Assembly: GCF_902859945.1 (NCBI RefSeq)
Contig: NZ_CADIKL010000002.1
Coordinates: 186,001 to 250,000 of the forward strand
DNA length: 64,000 bases
From: Paraburkholderia caffeinitolerans
GTDB lineage: Bacteria; Pseudomonadota; Gammaproteobacteria; Burkholderiales; Burkholderiaceae
Direction of reading: 5' to 3'
The position numbers were made by a program, and so were the translations under genes. Below the pieces are notes generated by a model that was not told the origin of the DNA, did not search any database, and worked only from the letters and a program-made list of their open reading frames with translations. The first letter of the stretch is position 1. Each line of letters begins with the position of its first letter. Positions 50,793-60,329 of this stretch are shown here, in pieces.

Positions 50793-51758
50793 TTAGTGAA
50801 TACCGAGTTGCGCCTGCACTGCCTGCAATCCGTCCGCGCCGCTCGCGGTCGTCACACCCTTGAGCCATGCATTTAGCAATCCTGGATTACCCTTCAGCGC
50901 TCTGAGCGCAGCCGTATTCACATCCACCTTGTTCAGCAGCACATTCGCAATGATCTGGTTTTCCATGTCGACATTGAATGTCATTTGCTGGAACAGTCGC
51001 GCAAGATTCCCGCACTGGCCTGCAAAACCTGCCCGTGTCACCGTATTCACTGTCGCGCCGCCATAGTTCGGGCCGAAATAGGCATCGCCGCCCGACAAAT
51101 AGCTCAAGTGGAATTTTGTGTTCATCAAATGCGGTTCCCACGCGAGGAATACGATCCACTGCTTGTCGCGCACGGCGCGCTCCACTTGCGTGAGCATGCC
51201 CGTTTCACTCGATTCAACGATCTTCCAATCGCCAAGTCCGTATGCCTTTTCCGCAATCATCTTCTTGATGTTCTGATTGGCGGGTGCGCCCGGTTCGATG
51301 CCGTAGATCTTCCCGTTGAACTGGTCCGCATGCTTGACCAGATCCGCAAACGAGTGCACGCCTGCCGCCGCCACATAGTCAGGCACGGCCAGCGTGAATT
51401 TCGCATGGGTCAGATTCGCGTGCAGCACGTCGATCGAACGCTCGTCCACGAACGGTTTCACGAGCGGACCTTGCGCGGGCATCCAGTTGCCAAGAAACAC
51501 GTCGATCTGCCCTTTTTTCATACCCTGATACGTGATCGTCACCGACAGATTCGATACGTTCTGCTGATAGCCCAGCGCCTTCAGCAACACGCCCGCCACC
51601 GCATTGGTCGCGTCGATATCCGACCACCCAGGATCGGCCATGCGGACCTGCGTGCAGCTTTGCGGTTCTGCAGCATGCAAGGTCCCCGTCAAGGTCGCGC
51701 CAAGCAGGGTGACTATCGGTACCGTCTTCGCAAGCAAACTTCTCCAGCGTCTGTTCAT
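50793..51758 (-). CDS. choX: Choline ABC transporter periplasmic binding protein
   Basis: 321 aa with a signal peptide ending T-L-H-A-A (about 30). ChoX-family binding-box residues are visible: D-P-G-W-S-D-I, F-L-G-N-W-M-P-A-Q, G-I-E-P-G-A-P-A-N and F-L-A-W-E-P-H. It binds choline for an ABC importer, but no ChoW/ChoV-type permease or ATPase genes are nearby. It is the downstream partner of betC in one operon (gap 24 bp), as in Sinorhizobium-type choline-sulfate operons. Confidence 0.9.
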   Translation of the reverse strand: MNRRWRSLLAKTVPIVTLLGATLTGTLHAAEPQSCTQVRMADPGWSDIDATNAVAGVLLKALGYQQNVSNLSVTITYQGMKKGQIDVFLGNWMPAQGPLVKPFVDERSIDVLHANLTHAKFTLAVPDYVAAAGVHSFADLVKHADQFNGKIYGIEPGAPANQNIKKMIAEKAYGLGDWKIVESSETGMLTQVERAVRDKQWIVFLAWEPHLMNTKFHLSYLSGGDAYFGPNYGGATVNTVTRAGFAGQCGNLARLFQQMTFNVDMENQIIANVLLNKVDVNTAALRALKGNPGLLNAWLKGVTTASGADGLQAVQAQLGIH

Positions 51759-51782
51759 CGTGGGCTCCCGTATCGATGCGTT

Positions 51783-53321
51783 TCAGCGTGCAACGCGCGG
51801 ATAGCGCGCCATGGCCTCCAGCGTGTCGAGTTCAATGTGATTGCGCATATAGCGCTGGCTCGCGTCGTTAAAGGGCTGCCAATCCCAAGAGCGGATCGCG
51901 CCCTGCGTGGTCGCTTCGAAATGAAAGCGCCTGCGGCGCTGGCTCGCAAGCACCGCCTGATGCAAAGCAGGGATATCCCAGCGCCCCGCAATCTCCTGGC
52001 GAAAAGCAGCGACGAGGCTCGCAGCTTCCGGGGCTAATGCGAGGTTCACGCATTCGCCGGGATCGTCCACGAGGTCGTAGAGCTGGTCGGGATCGACGGG
52101 CGTATGGATGAATTTGTACTTGCCACGGCGGATCATCACCATTGGCGCAATCGCGCCTTCCGCAAAGTACTCGACAATCGCTTCATCGTGGCCACCGTCG
52201 CCGTGAAGGTGCGGCAACAGGCTGTGTCCGTCGACGGGGTCGGGCCATTGGGCGCGGCGCGTGCCCGTCGCCATCTCGACTAGCGTCGGCAGCAGATCGA
52301 TATGCGATACCGACGCCGCCACCCGCCGCGCACGGTATTGCCTGGGCGCATGCACGATCAGCGGCACGCGCACGCCGCCTTCGAAGCAGGTCATTTTGTA
52401 CCAGAGCCCGCGTTCGCCGAGCATTTCACCGTGATCCGAAGTCACGATCACGATCGTATCGTCGGCAAGACCCGTCGCCTTCAGCGTATCGAGAATCGCG
52501 CCGAACTGGGCGTCGACATACGACAATGCACCGTAATACGCGTGCCGCGCGTTGCGAATCTGCTGGTCGGTCGGTGGCGTCAGGTCCGCCTCGTAGAGAT
52601 CGCGCAGACGCTTCGAATGCGGATCGCTCTCCTCGCGCGCCAGCGTAATGCGCGGCATGTCGATGTCCTCATCGCGGTACAGGTCCCAGTATTGCCGTGG
52701 AATCGCATAGGGGTCATGCGGATGCGTGAGCGACACGGTCATGCAGAACGGACGCACATCCCGTTGCGCAGCGCGTTCGCGCACGATGTCGTAGAGCTTC
52801 TGACGCGCGGTGTACGTAACCTCATCGTCGAAATCGAGCTGGTTCGTGCGCACGCATGGGCCTGCATCCAGAACCGAACTCATGTTGTGATACCAGCTTG
52901 GGCGCACATCGGGGCGGTCCCAGTCGGGTACCCAGCCGAAATCGGCGGGATAGATGTCCGTCGTCAGGCGCTCTTCGAAGCCGTGCAATTGGTCGGGGCC
53001 GCAGAAGTGCATCTTTCCCGAAAGGATCGTCCGATACCCTGCCGCGCGCAGGTAATGTGCGAACGTCAATGTTTGTGCGGGCAGTTCGGCGGCGTTATCG
53101 TATGCATCGGTGGCGGCGGGCAGCTTGCCCGTCATCATCGATATGCGGGCGGGCGCGCACAGCGGGCTCGCGCAGTACGCGGAATCGAACACGACGCCTT
53201 CTTTCGCAAGCGCATCGATGCGCGGCGTCAGTGAAACCTGATTTCCATACGCGCGCAGGGCAAACGGCGTCATCTGATCGGCCATCAGGATAAGAATATT
53301 CGGCTTGGTGATAGGGCTCAT
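51783..53321 (-). CDS. betC: Choline-sulfatase
   Basis: 512 aa alkaline-phosphatase-fold sulfatase. The formylglycine motif is C55-A-P-A-R59 within the S-P-L-C-A-P-A-R segment, and metal ligand D15 lies in L-M-A-D-Q. It hydrolyses choline-O-sulfate to choline and sulfate. No signal peptide, so cytosolic, as in known BetC. It is upstream of choX in the same operon and divergent from a LysR regulator. Other betaine genes (betA, betB) are not in the window. Confidence 0.92.
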   Translation of the reverse strand: MSPITKPNILILMADQMTPFALRAYGNQVSLTPRIDALAKEGVVFDSAYCASPLCAPARISMMTGKLPAATDAYDNAAELPAQTLTFAHYLRAAGYRTILSGKMHFCGPDQLHGFEERLTTDIYPADFGWVPDWDRPDVRPSWYHNMSSVLDAGPCVRTNQLDFDDEVTYTARQKLYDIVRERAAQRDVRPFCMTVSLTHPHDPYAIPRQYWDLYRDEDIDMPRITLAREESDPHSKRLRDLYEADLTPPTDQQIRNARHAYYGALSYVDAQFGAILDTLKATGLADDTIVIVTSDHGEMLGERGLWYKMTCFEGGVRVPLIVHAPRQYRARRVAASVSHIDLLPTLVEMATGTRRAQWPDPVDGHSLLPHLHGDGGHDEAIVEYFAEGAIAPMVMIRRGKYKFIHTPVDPDQLYDLVDDPGECVNLALAPEAASLVAAFRQEIAGRWDIPALHQAVLASQRRRRFHFEATTQGAIRSWDWQPFNDASQRYMRNHIELDTLEAMARYPRVAR

Positions 53322-53466
53322 TGGCGGGGCGGATTAGAATCGAACGGTTATGCGTCGTTACGCGGCGATGCAAGCATCACTCTGACTCGCCGCATGGACT
53401 TCACTATTGCCGCTGGCCAAACCGTTGTGAAGGCGGCGTGCGCTTATCGGCCCATAAGGGGAAGTT

Positions 53467-54393
53467 ATGCCTGGACCAGACCGTCTTCCGCCAATGCAGA
53501 CGTTGTCGGCTTTCGAATCGGCCGCGCGCCTCGCGAGCTTCACGGCCGCCGCGCGCGAGCTCGGCTCGACCCAGCCGGCGGTCAGCCAGCGCATCGTGCA
53601 ACTGGAAGAAGACCTCGGCGCACCGCTATTCGAGCGCGGTCATCGCGGCGTGACGCTCACGGCCGAGGGCGCGCTGCTCTACGAAGCCGTGCGCAGCGGT
53701 CTCGACACGATCCGCGAGGCAACGACCTGCATTCGTGCGCGCCGCGCAACGGGCGCATTGACGATCCTGACCGACGCGGGCTTCGCCACCTATTGGCTGA
53801 TGCCGCGCCTCGCGCGCCTGAAAGCGTCGATGCCCGGCGTCAACGTGAAGATCGTCACGTCGCAGCTTGGCTACGACCCTCACCGCGATCACGCCGACAT
53901 CGCGATCGCATTCGGCGACGGCCACTGGCCGCCCTGCACCTCGACGCGGCTCTTCGCCGAAGCCGTCATGCCGGTCTGCTCACCCGCGTTTCGCGAAGCG
54001 CATGGCGCCGTCACCCACGCCGCCGATCTCGCCGAGTTGCCGTTGCTGCACGTGCAACCGACCGAACCCGAGCGCTGGCTCGCCTGGGACACATGGTTTG
54101 CCGCGTATGGTCTCGCCGCACCGGAGGAAAGTCAGGGGATCATGTTCAACAGCTATTCGCTCGTCGTGCAGGCCGCGTTGATGAGCCAGGGCGTCGCGCT
54201 GGGCTGGACACCGCTGACCGACGAACTCATCGCATCCGGCCTTCTGGTACGCCTGCTCGACACGCCCGTGACGACCGAGCGCGGCTATTACCTCGTCTGT
54301 CCGCCCGCGCGCCCCGCGCCTGCAGCAGTGCCGCTGTTCCGGCGGTGGCTGTTCAACGAACTAAGCGGCATCGGCGCGCACGAGCACGCCTGA
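53467..54393 (+). CDS. LysR-family choline-sulfate utilisation regulator
   Basis: 308 aa; GGGGAAG precedes the ATG. GcvA-like HTH F-T-A-A-A-R-E-L-G-S-T-Q-P-A-V-S-Q-R-I at about residues 23-41, then an effector domain. It is divergent from betC-choX with about 145 bp between the starts, the standard place for the choline-sulfate regulator. Choline or its sulfate as effector is inferred. Confidence 0.88.
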   Translation: MPGPDRLPPMQTLSAFESAARLASFTAAARELGSTQPAVSQRIVQLEEDLGAPLFERGHRGVTLTAEGALLYEAVRSGLDTIREATTCIRARRATGALTILTDAGFATYWLMPRLARLKASMPGVNVKIVTSQLGYDPHRDHADIAIAFGDGHWPPCTSTRLFAEAVMPVCSPAFREAHGAVTHAADLAELPLLHVQPTEPERWLAWDTWFAAYGLAAPEESQGIMFNSYSLVVQAALMSQGVALGWTPLTDELIASGLLVRLLDTPVTTERGYYLVCPPARPAPAAVPLFRRWLFNELSGIGAHEHA

Positions 54394-54446
54394 CGCTCAG
54401 CACTACGCTTTGGCATGCTCGCTGCGCTTGCGCTCGTTCAGGGCTG

Positions 54447-55406
54447 TCATGGTTGCGCCCCAGAACTCGCCGGACTCCTGTCCCGCCGGGGACTGGCGCC
54501 AAACCTCGCGCGATAGGTCCGCGAAAAATGCGATGGCGATTCGAACCCGCATGCCACGCAAATGGCCGTAATCGACATATCGGTCTGGCGCAATAGCTCC
54601 CGCGCGCGATCAAGCCGCAATTGCAGATAGAAATGCGTCGGCGTGTCCTTGAGCAAGGAACAAAAGAGTCGCTCGAGCTGCCGGCGCGTGACGCCAATTT
54701 CCTGCGCAAGATCGGCCGGCGCAAGCGGCTCTTCCATGTTCTGTTCCATCACGCCGATCACCTGGATCAGCTTGGGATTGTGCACGCCATAGCGGGCAGC
54801 GATTTCCATGCGCTGATGATCGGAGCGCTGCCGGATGCGGCTCACCACGAACTGCTCGGAAATCGACGAGGCAAGCGCCGCCCCGTGACTGCGCGCGATC
54901 AGATCGAGCATCATGTCGATCGAGGCCGTGCCGCCCGCGCACGTAATGCGCCGCGCGCCGATTTCGAATAGATCTCCGCTCGCCGCGACGGATGGGTAAC
55001 GCTCGCGAAACGCGGACAGCGCCTCCCAATGCAAGGTCACGCTATCCGTTGGCCGAAGCAGTCCCGCTTCGGCCAGGATGAATGCGCCCGTATCGATGCC
55101 ACCAAGCATGACGCTCGCGCGGTCGAGGCGCTTGAGCCAGTCGCCGAGCGCGCGGCTGTAGCACGCAAGCGGTTCGAAACCCGCGACCACAAACACGCTC
55201 TGCACATCGTCGACGTCCGCGAATGCCGCTTCGGCGTTCAGCGAAATGCCATTGCTCGCGGGCACGGGCGCGCCGTCGACGCTCAATATGTGCCAGCGGT
55301 ACAGGTTCTCGCGAAAGCGGTTCGCGACACGTAAGGGCTCGATGGCCGACATGAAACCGAGGGCCGAAAAGCCCGGCAGCAGCAGGAACGAGATGTCTTG
55401 GGGCAT
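54447..55406 (-). CDS. cdhR: GlxA/AraC-type regulator of carnitine catabolism
   Basis: 319 aa from the ATG at 55406; the GTG at 55409 is a possible start. N-terminal DJ-1/PfpI-like domain (residues about 5-165, with G-G-I-D-T-G-A-F-I-L-A-E-A-G) and C-terminal AraC HTH (I-G-V-T-R-R-Q-L-E-R-L and A-C-G-F-E-S-P-S-H-F-S-R). It is divergent from the caiX-cdhCAB operon. In Pseudomonas CdhR activates that operon in response to carnitine. Confidence 0.88.
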   Translation of the reverse strand: MPQDISFLLLPGFSALGFMSAIEPLRVANRFRENLYRWHILSVDGAPVPASNGISLNAEAAFADVDDVQSVFVVAGFEPLACYSRALGDWLKRLDRASVMLGGIDTGAFILAEAGLLRPTDSVTLHWEALSAFRERYPSVAASGDLFEIGARRITCAGGTASIDMMLDLIARSHGAALASSISEQFVVSRIRQRSDHQRMEIAARYGVHNPKLIQVIGVMEQNMEEPLAPADLAQEIGVTRRQLERLFCSLLKDTPTHFYLQLRLDRARELLRQTDMSITAICVACGFESPSHFSRTYRARFGASPRRDRSPASSGAQP

Positions 55407-55409
55407 CAC

Positions 55410-55729
55410 TTGATGTTCGGGAGGTCGCGTGAAGCGGATTCATCGAATCCGGCGAGCGTAGCAAGCGCCATGCAAGGCGGCAAGCCACGCCAATAATGCG
55501 CGGCTCGATGGCGCAGTGCACAAGCAACACGCAAGCCCAGCCCATCGAGCGCCGTTCGTCACGCACTGTGGTTTTCCCTCATGGTCGCTCGCAAGCAAGA
55601 ACGGGTCGCTGGCGGTCGATTTTGCAGCAATATGGACCGGTACCTTTATGGCACACCGGATCGGTTCAGGTCGTCCGACTCGCCGCCCGCCATGCGGGCT
55701 CGCCATATAACGCGTCCAGGGGGACCGTC
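55410..55729. other. Divergent control region between cdhR and caiX
   Basis: 320 bp with no gene. It should hold the CdhR binding site and the caiX promoter. No clear palindrome is visible to the eye; the ribosome-binding site of caiX (AGGGGGA) is at its right end. Confidence 0.55.
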
Positions 55730-56680
55730 ATGAAGTTGCGCAACAAAGCCGTTACCGCATGTCTGGCCGGGCTTCTCGCGGCCATGTCCTTGCCCGCCTT
55801 CGCGCAGGATCCGTCAAGCTGCCGCGCGGTCCATTTCGCCGACATCGGCTGGACCGATATCACGTCGACGACGGCGCTCGCGTCCACCGTGTTCGAAGGC
55901 CTCGGCTATCAGCCCGTGACGACGGTCGCCTCCGTGCCGATTTCGTTCGCGGGATTGAAGAGCAAGCAACTCGACGTATCGCTCGGCTACTGGTGGCCCG
56001 TGCAGGAGAAGGCCATTGCGCCGTTCATCGAGTCCAAATCGATCAACGTATTGCAGCCGCCCAATCTGAGCGGCGCAAAAGCCACCTTTGCCGTGCCGAC
56101 CTACGAATACGAAGCGGGCCTGACGACTTTCGCCGATATCGCCAAGCACCGCGCGGAGCTCGACGGGAAGATCTACGGCATCGAGCCGGGCAGCAGCGCG
56201 AATGCCGCTATCCAGAAGATGATCGCGACCAACCAGTTCGGTCTGGGCGGATTCAAGCTGGTCGAATCGAGCGAGGCCGGCATGCTCGTCACCGTCGAGC
56301 GCGCGGTGCGCGAGAAGAAGTGGGTGGTCTTTCTCGGCTGGCAGCCGCATCCGATGAACATCCAGCTCGACATGAAATATCTGACCGGCAGCGAGGGCGT
56401 GTTCGGTCCCAACGACGGCGAAGCGCGCGTCTACACGGTGACCTCGCCCGACTTTCTGACGCGTTGCCCGAACGCTGGAAAGCTCGTCAGCAATTTGCGC
56501 TTCACGACGCAAATCGAAAACGTCGTCATGCAGTCGGTGATGAAGAAAGAGAAACCCGCTGACGCCGCCAAGGCCTACCTGAAACAGAATCCGCAGGTCC
56601 TCAATGAATGGCTGGCCGGTGTCAAGACCTATGACGGCAAGGACGGCTTGCCTGCGGTCAAGGCGTATCTCGGTCTTTGA
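55730..56680 (+). CDS. caiX: Carnitine ABC transporter periplasmic binding protein
   Basis: 316 aa from the ATG at 55730, the first with a signal peptide (ends A-F-A-Q). ChoX/CaiX family: D-I-G-W-T-D-I, S-L-G-Y-W-W-P-V-Q, G-I-E-P-G-S-S-A-N, F-L-G-W-Q-P-H. It differs from ChoX in the binding boxes, as expected for carnitine. No permease or ATPase genes adjoin, so it presumably shares a core transporter. It is the first gene of the carnitine operon. Confidence 0.9.
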   Translation: MKLRNKAVTACLAGLLAAMSLPAFAQDPSSCRAVHFADIGWTDITSTTALASTVFEGLGYQPVTTVASVPISFAGLKSKQLDVSLGYWWPVQEKAIAPFIESKSINVLQPPNLSGAKATFAVPTYEYEAGLTTFADIAKHRAELDGKIYGIEPGSSANAAIQKMIATNQFGLGGFKLVESSEAGMLVTVERAVREKKWVVFLGWQPHPMNIQLDMKYLTGSEGVFGPNDGEARVYTVTSPDFLTRCPNAGKLVSNLRFTTQIENVVMQSVMKKEKPADAAKAYLKQNPQVLNEWLAGVKTYDGKDGLPAVKAYLGL

Positions 56681-56740
56681 TTACGTGCCTCCAGCACGAC
56701 TCCGTACTTTCCATTGCAACGTCTAACAGGAATTGCCAGC

Positions 56741-57670
56741 ATGAACCTTGAAGTGATCGTGACCTGTGCCGTCACGGGGGCAGGCGACACCGTCGGCAAG
56801 CACCCCGCTATTCCCGTCACGCCCAAGCAAATCGCCGAAGCGGCAATCGAGGCCGCGAAAGCCGGCGCGACCGTCGCACACTGCCATGTGCGCGATCCGA
56901 AAACCGGACGCGGCAGCCGCGACCCGAACCTGTATCGCGAAGTCGTCGATCGCATCCGCTCGGCGGATACGGACGTCATCATCAATCTGACCGCGGGCAT
57001 GGGCGGCGACCTCGAAATCGGCCCCGGCGAAGATCCGATGCGGTTCGGCGCGAACACGGACCTGGTCGGCGGCTTGACGCGGCTTGCGCATGTCGAAGAG
57101 CTTCTGCCGGAGATCTGCACGCTCGATTGCGGCACGCTCAATTTCGGCGACGGCGACTATATCTACGTGTCGACGCCGGCTCAATTGCGCGCTGGCGCAA
57201 AGCGCATTCAGGAACTCGGTGTGAAGCCCGAACTGGAGATCTTCGACACGGGCCATCTGTGGTTCGCCAAGCAATTGCTGAAGGAAGGGTTGCTCGATGC
57301 GCCGCCGCTGTTCCAGTTGTGCCTCGGTATTCCCTGGGGCGCGCCCGCCGACACCACAACGATGAAGGCAATGGTCGACAACCTGCCGGGCGGAGCGCAT
57401 TGGGCCGGCTTCGGCATCGGCCGCATGCAAATGCCGATGGTCGCGCAGGCGATGCTGCTGGGAGGGCATGTGCGTGTTGGCCTCGAAGACAACATCTGGC
57501 TCGACAAGAACGTGCCCGCGAGCAACGGCTCCCTCGTCACGCGCGCAATCGAGATCATTGAGCGTCTCGGCGGCCGCGCGCTGACACCCGCCGAAGGCCG
57601 CAAGAAACTCGGCTTGCGCGCACGCGGCGAACGGCTGCTCGACAAGCGTGCCATCGAACAGTACGCGTGA
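56741..57670 (+). CDS. cdhC: 3-Dehydrocarnitine cleavage enzyme (BKACE/DUF849)
   Basis: 309 aa from the ATG at 56741. BKACE family with the zinc motif H47-C-H49-V-R-D and G-H-L-W-F-A-K. It transfers the acetyl unit of 3-dehydrocarnitine to CoA-type acceptors, yielding betainyl-CoA and acetoacetate. It follows caiX by 60 bp and precedes cdhA, matching the Pseudomonas caiX-cdhCAB order. Confidence 0.9.
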   Translation: MNLEVIVTCAVTGAGDTVGKHPAIPVTPKQIAEAAIEAAKAGATVAHCHVRDPKTGRGSRDPNLYREVVDRIRSADTDVIINLTAGMGGDLEIGPGEDPMRFGANTDLVGGLTRLAHVEELLPEICTLDCGTLNFGDGDYIYVSTPAQLRAGAKRIQELGVKPELEIFDTGHLWFAKQLLKEGLLDAPPLFQLCLGIPWGAPADTTTMKAMVDNLPGGAHWAGFGIGRMQMPMVAQAMLLGGHVRVGLEDNIWLDKNVPASNGSLVTRAIEIIERLGGRALTPAEGRKKLGLRARGERLLDKRAIEQYA

Positions 57671-57730
57671 CGTATCGAAGCGTATCGACAGCTTTAAACC
57701 CCATTCAACCCTTCCAGACGATCACCGGAA

Positions 57731-58696
57731 ATGAAAGAGATCATCAGCATCAAGACATTCGCGGCAATCGGTTCGGGCGTGATCGGCAGCGGCTGGGTCG
57801 CGCGCGCGCTGGCGCACGGGCTCGACGTTGTTGCGTGGGACCCGGGCCCGGGCGCGGAAAAGCAGTTGCGCGACAATGTCGCGAACGCCTGGCCGGCGCT
57901 CGAGCGCGTCGGGCTCGCGCAAGGCGCATCGCAGGAGCGTCTGCGCTTCGTGAATACAATCGAGGAGTGCGTCGCGCACGCCGACTTCATTCAGGAAAGC
58001 GCACCCGAGCGCGAGGAACTCAAACTCGCGCTGCATGAACAGATCAGCCGCGCGGCGAAGCCCGATGCGATTATCGCGTCGTCGACATCAGGCCTGCTGC
58101 CCACCGACTTCTATGCACGCGCGTTGCATCCAGAACGCTGCATCGTCGGCCATCCGTTCAACCCCGTTTATCTGCTGCCGCTGGTGGAGGTGGTGGGTGG
58201 CGAGCGCACGTCGCCCGCGACTATCGATGCCGCGCTGCGCATCTATCACGAGCTTGGCATGCGGCCGCTGCATGTCCGCAAAGAGGTGCCGGGCTTTATC
58301 GCTGACCGCCTGCTCGAAGCGCTGTGGCGCGAGGCGCTGCATCTCGTCGACGAAGGCGTCGCGACCACTGGCGAGATCGACGATGCGATCCGCTTCGGCG
58401 CGGGCATCCGCTGGTCGTTCATGGGGACGTTCCTCACCTACACGCTCGCGGGCGGCGACGCGGGAATGCGCCATTTCATGCAGCAGTTCGGCCCCGCGCT
58501 TGAGTTGCCGTGGACCAAGCTCGTCGCGCCGAAGCTGACTGATCAGTTAATCGATCGCGTCGTCGACGGCACGGCGCAGCAAGTGGGAGCGCGATCGATC
58601 AAGCAACTCGAACGCTATCGCGACGAATGCATCACGAACGTGCTGTCGGCGATTGCGGACACAAAAGCGCGCCATGGCTTGGGTGCCGACGAATAA
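57731..58696 (+). CDS. cdhA: L-Carnitine dehydrogenase
   Basis: 321 aa, 3-hydroxyacyl-CoA dehydrogenase fold. NAD-binding G14-S-G-V-I-G19, the catalytic region [12 protein letters not shown] and the C-terminal helical domain. It oxidises carnitine to 3-dehydrocarnitine using NAD+. It lies between cdhC and cdhB in the operon, with about 60 bp and 100 bp gaps. Confidence 0.92.
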   Translation: MKEIISIKTFAAIGSGVIGSGWVARALAHGLDVVAWDPGPGAEKQLRDNVANAWPALERVGLAQGASQERLRFVNTIEECVAHADFIQESAPEREELKLALHEQISRAAKPDAIIASSTSGLLPTDFYARALHPERCIVGHPFNPVYLLPLVEVVGGERTSPATIDAALRIYHELGMRPLHVRKEVPGFIADRLLEALWREALHLVDEGVATTGEIDDAIRFGAGIRWSFMGTFLTYTLAGGDAGMRHFMQQFGPALELPWTKLVAPKLTDQLIDRVVDGTAQQVGARSIKQLERYRDECITNVLSAIADTKARHGLGADE

Positions 58697-58796
58697 CGTC
58701 GCGCACGACCGGAGCAGACGCGGAGCACACGCGGGGCATCGAAGCGCGATGCCCCGCGAGCCCTAACCATCCTTCAAAGCGACGGAGACATTGACC

Positions 58797-59288
58797 ATGC
58801 CGCGATATGCGCAATTGCCGGCGTATCACGATGTCGTGCGCGCCGAATGGGTCGATTACAACGGCCATCTGCGCGACGCGTTCTATATGCTGATTTTCAG
58901 CTTCGCCACCGATGCGCTGATCGACGAGATCGGTCTCGACGACAGCGTGCGAAAAGCGCGCGGCCGCTCGATCTACACGCTCGAAGCCCATATCAACTAT
59001 CTGCATGAAATCAAGCAAGGCGCCAAGGTGCGTGTCGAAATGCGCGTGCTCGCTCACGATGCGAAGCGGATTCATCTGTACCTCGAAATGTTCGCGGACG
59101 ACGGCGACCAACCTGTTGCAGCCAGCGAGCAGATGCTGTTGCACGTCGACATGAGTGGGCCACGCTCTGCCGCGTTCGATAGCGATGTTCAAGCGCGCGT
59201 GCGCGCGCTCGTCGATCGGCAGGCAACGCTGCCTGTTGCCCAGTACGCCGGGCGCATGGTCGCTTTGCCTGCGCAAGCCGGCAAGTGA
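58797..59288 (+). CDS. cdhB: Hotdog thioesterase, betainyl-CoA thioesterase
   Basis: 163 aa from the ATG at 58797; the in-frame TTG at 58791 was not used. 4HBT hotdog fold with V-D-Y-N-G-H-L-R-D (catalytic Asp) and Y-T-L-E-A-H-I-N-Y. In Pseudomonas CdhB releases glycine betaine from betainyl-CoA. Third enzyme in the carnitine operon. Confidence 0.88.
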   Translation: MPRYAQLPAYHDVVRAEWVDYNGHLRDAFYMLIFSFATDALIDEIGLDDSVRKARGRSIYTLEAHINYLHEIKQGAKVRVEMRVLAHDAKRIHLYLEMFADDGDQPVAASEQMLLHVDMSGPRSAAFDSDVQARVRALVDRQATLPVAQYAGRMVALPAQAGK

Positions 59289-59341
59289 CATGCGAGCATT
59301 AACAGGCACAATCAGATTAAGCACAACGGGAGTGGCACGTC

Positions 59342-60292
59342 ATGCTCGAACCTGAAATCGCCGCTTTCGTCGAGCGCGCGACGGCGTTGTATTCGAGCGA
59401 TCACCCAGCTACGACCGTGAACGACGAGCGGGCGACGTATGAACGTTTTGCCGCCGCGTTCACACCACCGTTGCCCGAGGGCGTGCACACGCACGACGCG
59501 CCGTTCACCTCACCCGGTGGACAGACTGTGATGCTGCGGTTCTATGCGCCCGCCCGGCGCGCGCAGTCCAACGGCACCGTGCTCTATTTTCATGGTGGCG
59601 GGTTTGTCGTCGGATCGATTCAAAGCCACGATCTGATCACGGCACGCATCGCGGCGGATACGGGCCTTTGCGTGATCGCCGTCGACTACCGGCTTGCGCC
59701 TGAACATCCCGCGCCTGCCGCCCACGACGATTGTCTCGCTGTCACGCGTGCGGCGCTCGACGAGCGCTTGCCGTTCGGTCCGCTGCCCCGGTCGCTGCAA
59801 CTGGCGGGCGACAGCGCGGGTGGCACGCTTGCCGCGAGTGTCGCGATGCGTTTGCGCGACGAAGGCGTCACAGGTGTGGATGGCGTCGCGCTGGTCTATC
59901 CGCTGCTGGGTATCGAGCCCCAACTGCCCGCGCGCGATACGCAAGCCAACGCGCCGATGCTCACGCTTGCCGACGTGCAACGCTACGGCGCGCTGTACTG
60001 GGGCGCGGGCGTCAAAGATCGGGCGCTTGCCGCGTGGACCCTTCCGCTCGAAGCCTCGCGCTATGACACGTTGCCGCCCACACTCGCGATCGGTGTCGAG
60101 CACGATCCGTTATGCGACGACGCGCGGGTGTTCGCCGAGCGCATTCGCGCGGCGGGCGGCCACGCGTACGCGCCGGTCGGCGCGGGCCTCGTGCACGGCT
60201 CCTGGCGTGCACTGGCGACGAGTCCTGGCGTGCAATGGATGCATCGCGAGGTATGCCGGTTCCTGACCGGGAACGCAGCAGGACGCCCCTAG
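59342..60292 (+). CDS. Alpha/beta hydrolase, HSL family, possible acylcarnitine esterase
   Basis: 316 aa; GGAG nine bases upstream. Oxyanion motif H84-G-G-G, nucleophile S158 in G-D-S-A-G, late Asp in E-H-D-P and His in V-H-G-S-W. It follows cdhB by 53 bp, the place of the short-chain acylcarnitine hydrolase HocS in Pseudomonas carnitine operons; that role is inferred from position, not from sequence. Confidence 0.8.
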   Translation: MLEPEIAAFVERATALYSSDHPATTVNDERATYERFAAAFTPPLPEGVHTHDAPFTSPGGQTVMLRFYAPARRAQSNGTVLYFHGGGFVVGSIQSHDLITARIAADTGLCVIAVDYRLAPEHPAPAAHDDCLAVTRAALDERLPFGPLPRSLQLAGDSAGGTLAASVAMRLRDEGVTGVDGVALVYPLLGIEPQLPARDTQANAPMLTLADVQRYGALYWGAGVKDRALAAWTLPLEASRYDTLPPTLAIGVEHDPLCDDARVFAERIRAAGGHAYAPVGAGLVHGSWRALATSPGVQWMHREVCRFLTGNAAGRP

Positions 60293-60329
60293 TTTGGCCA
60301 TTGCCAGCCGTTCTACCGGGGCGCGTGCT

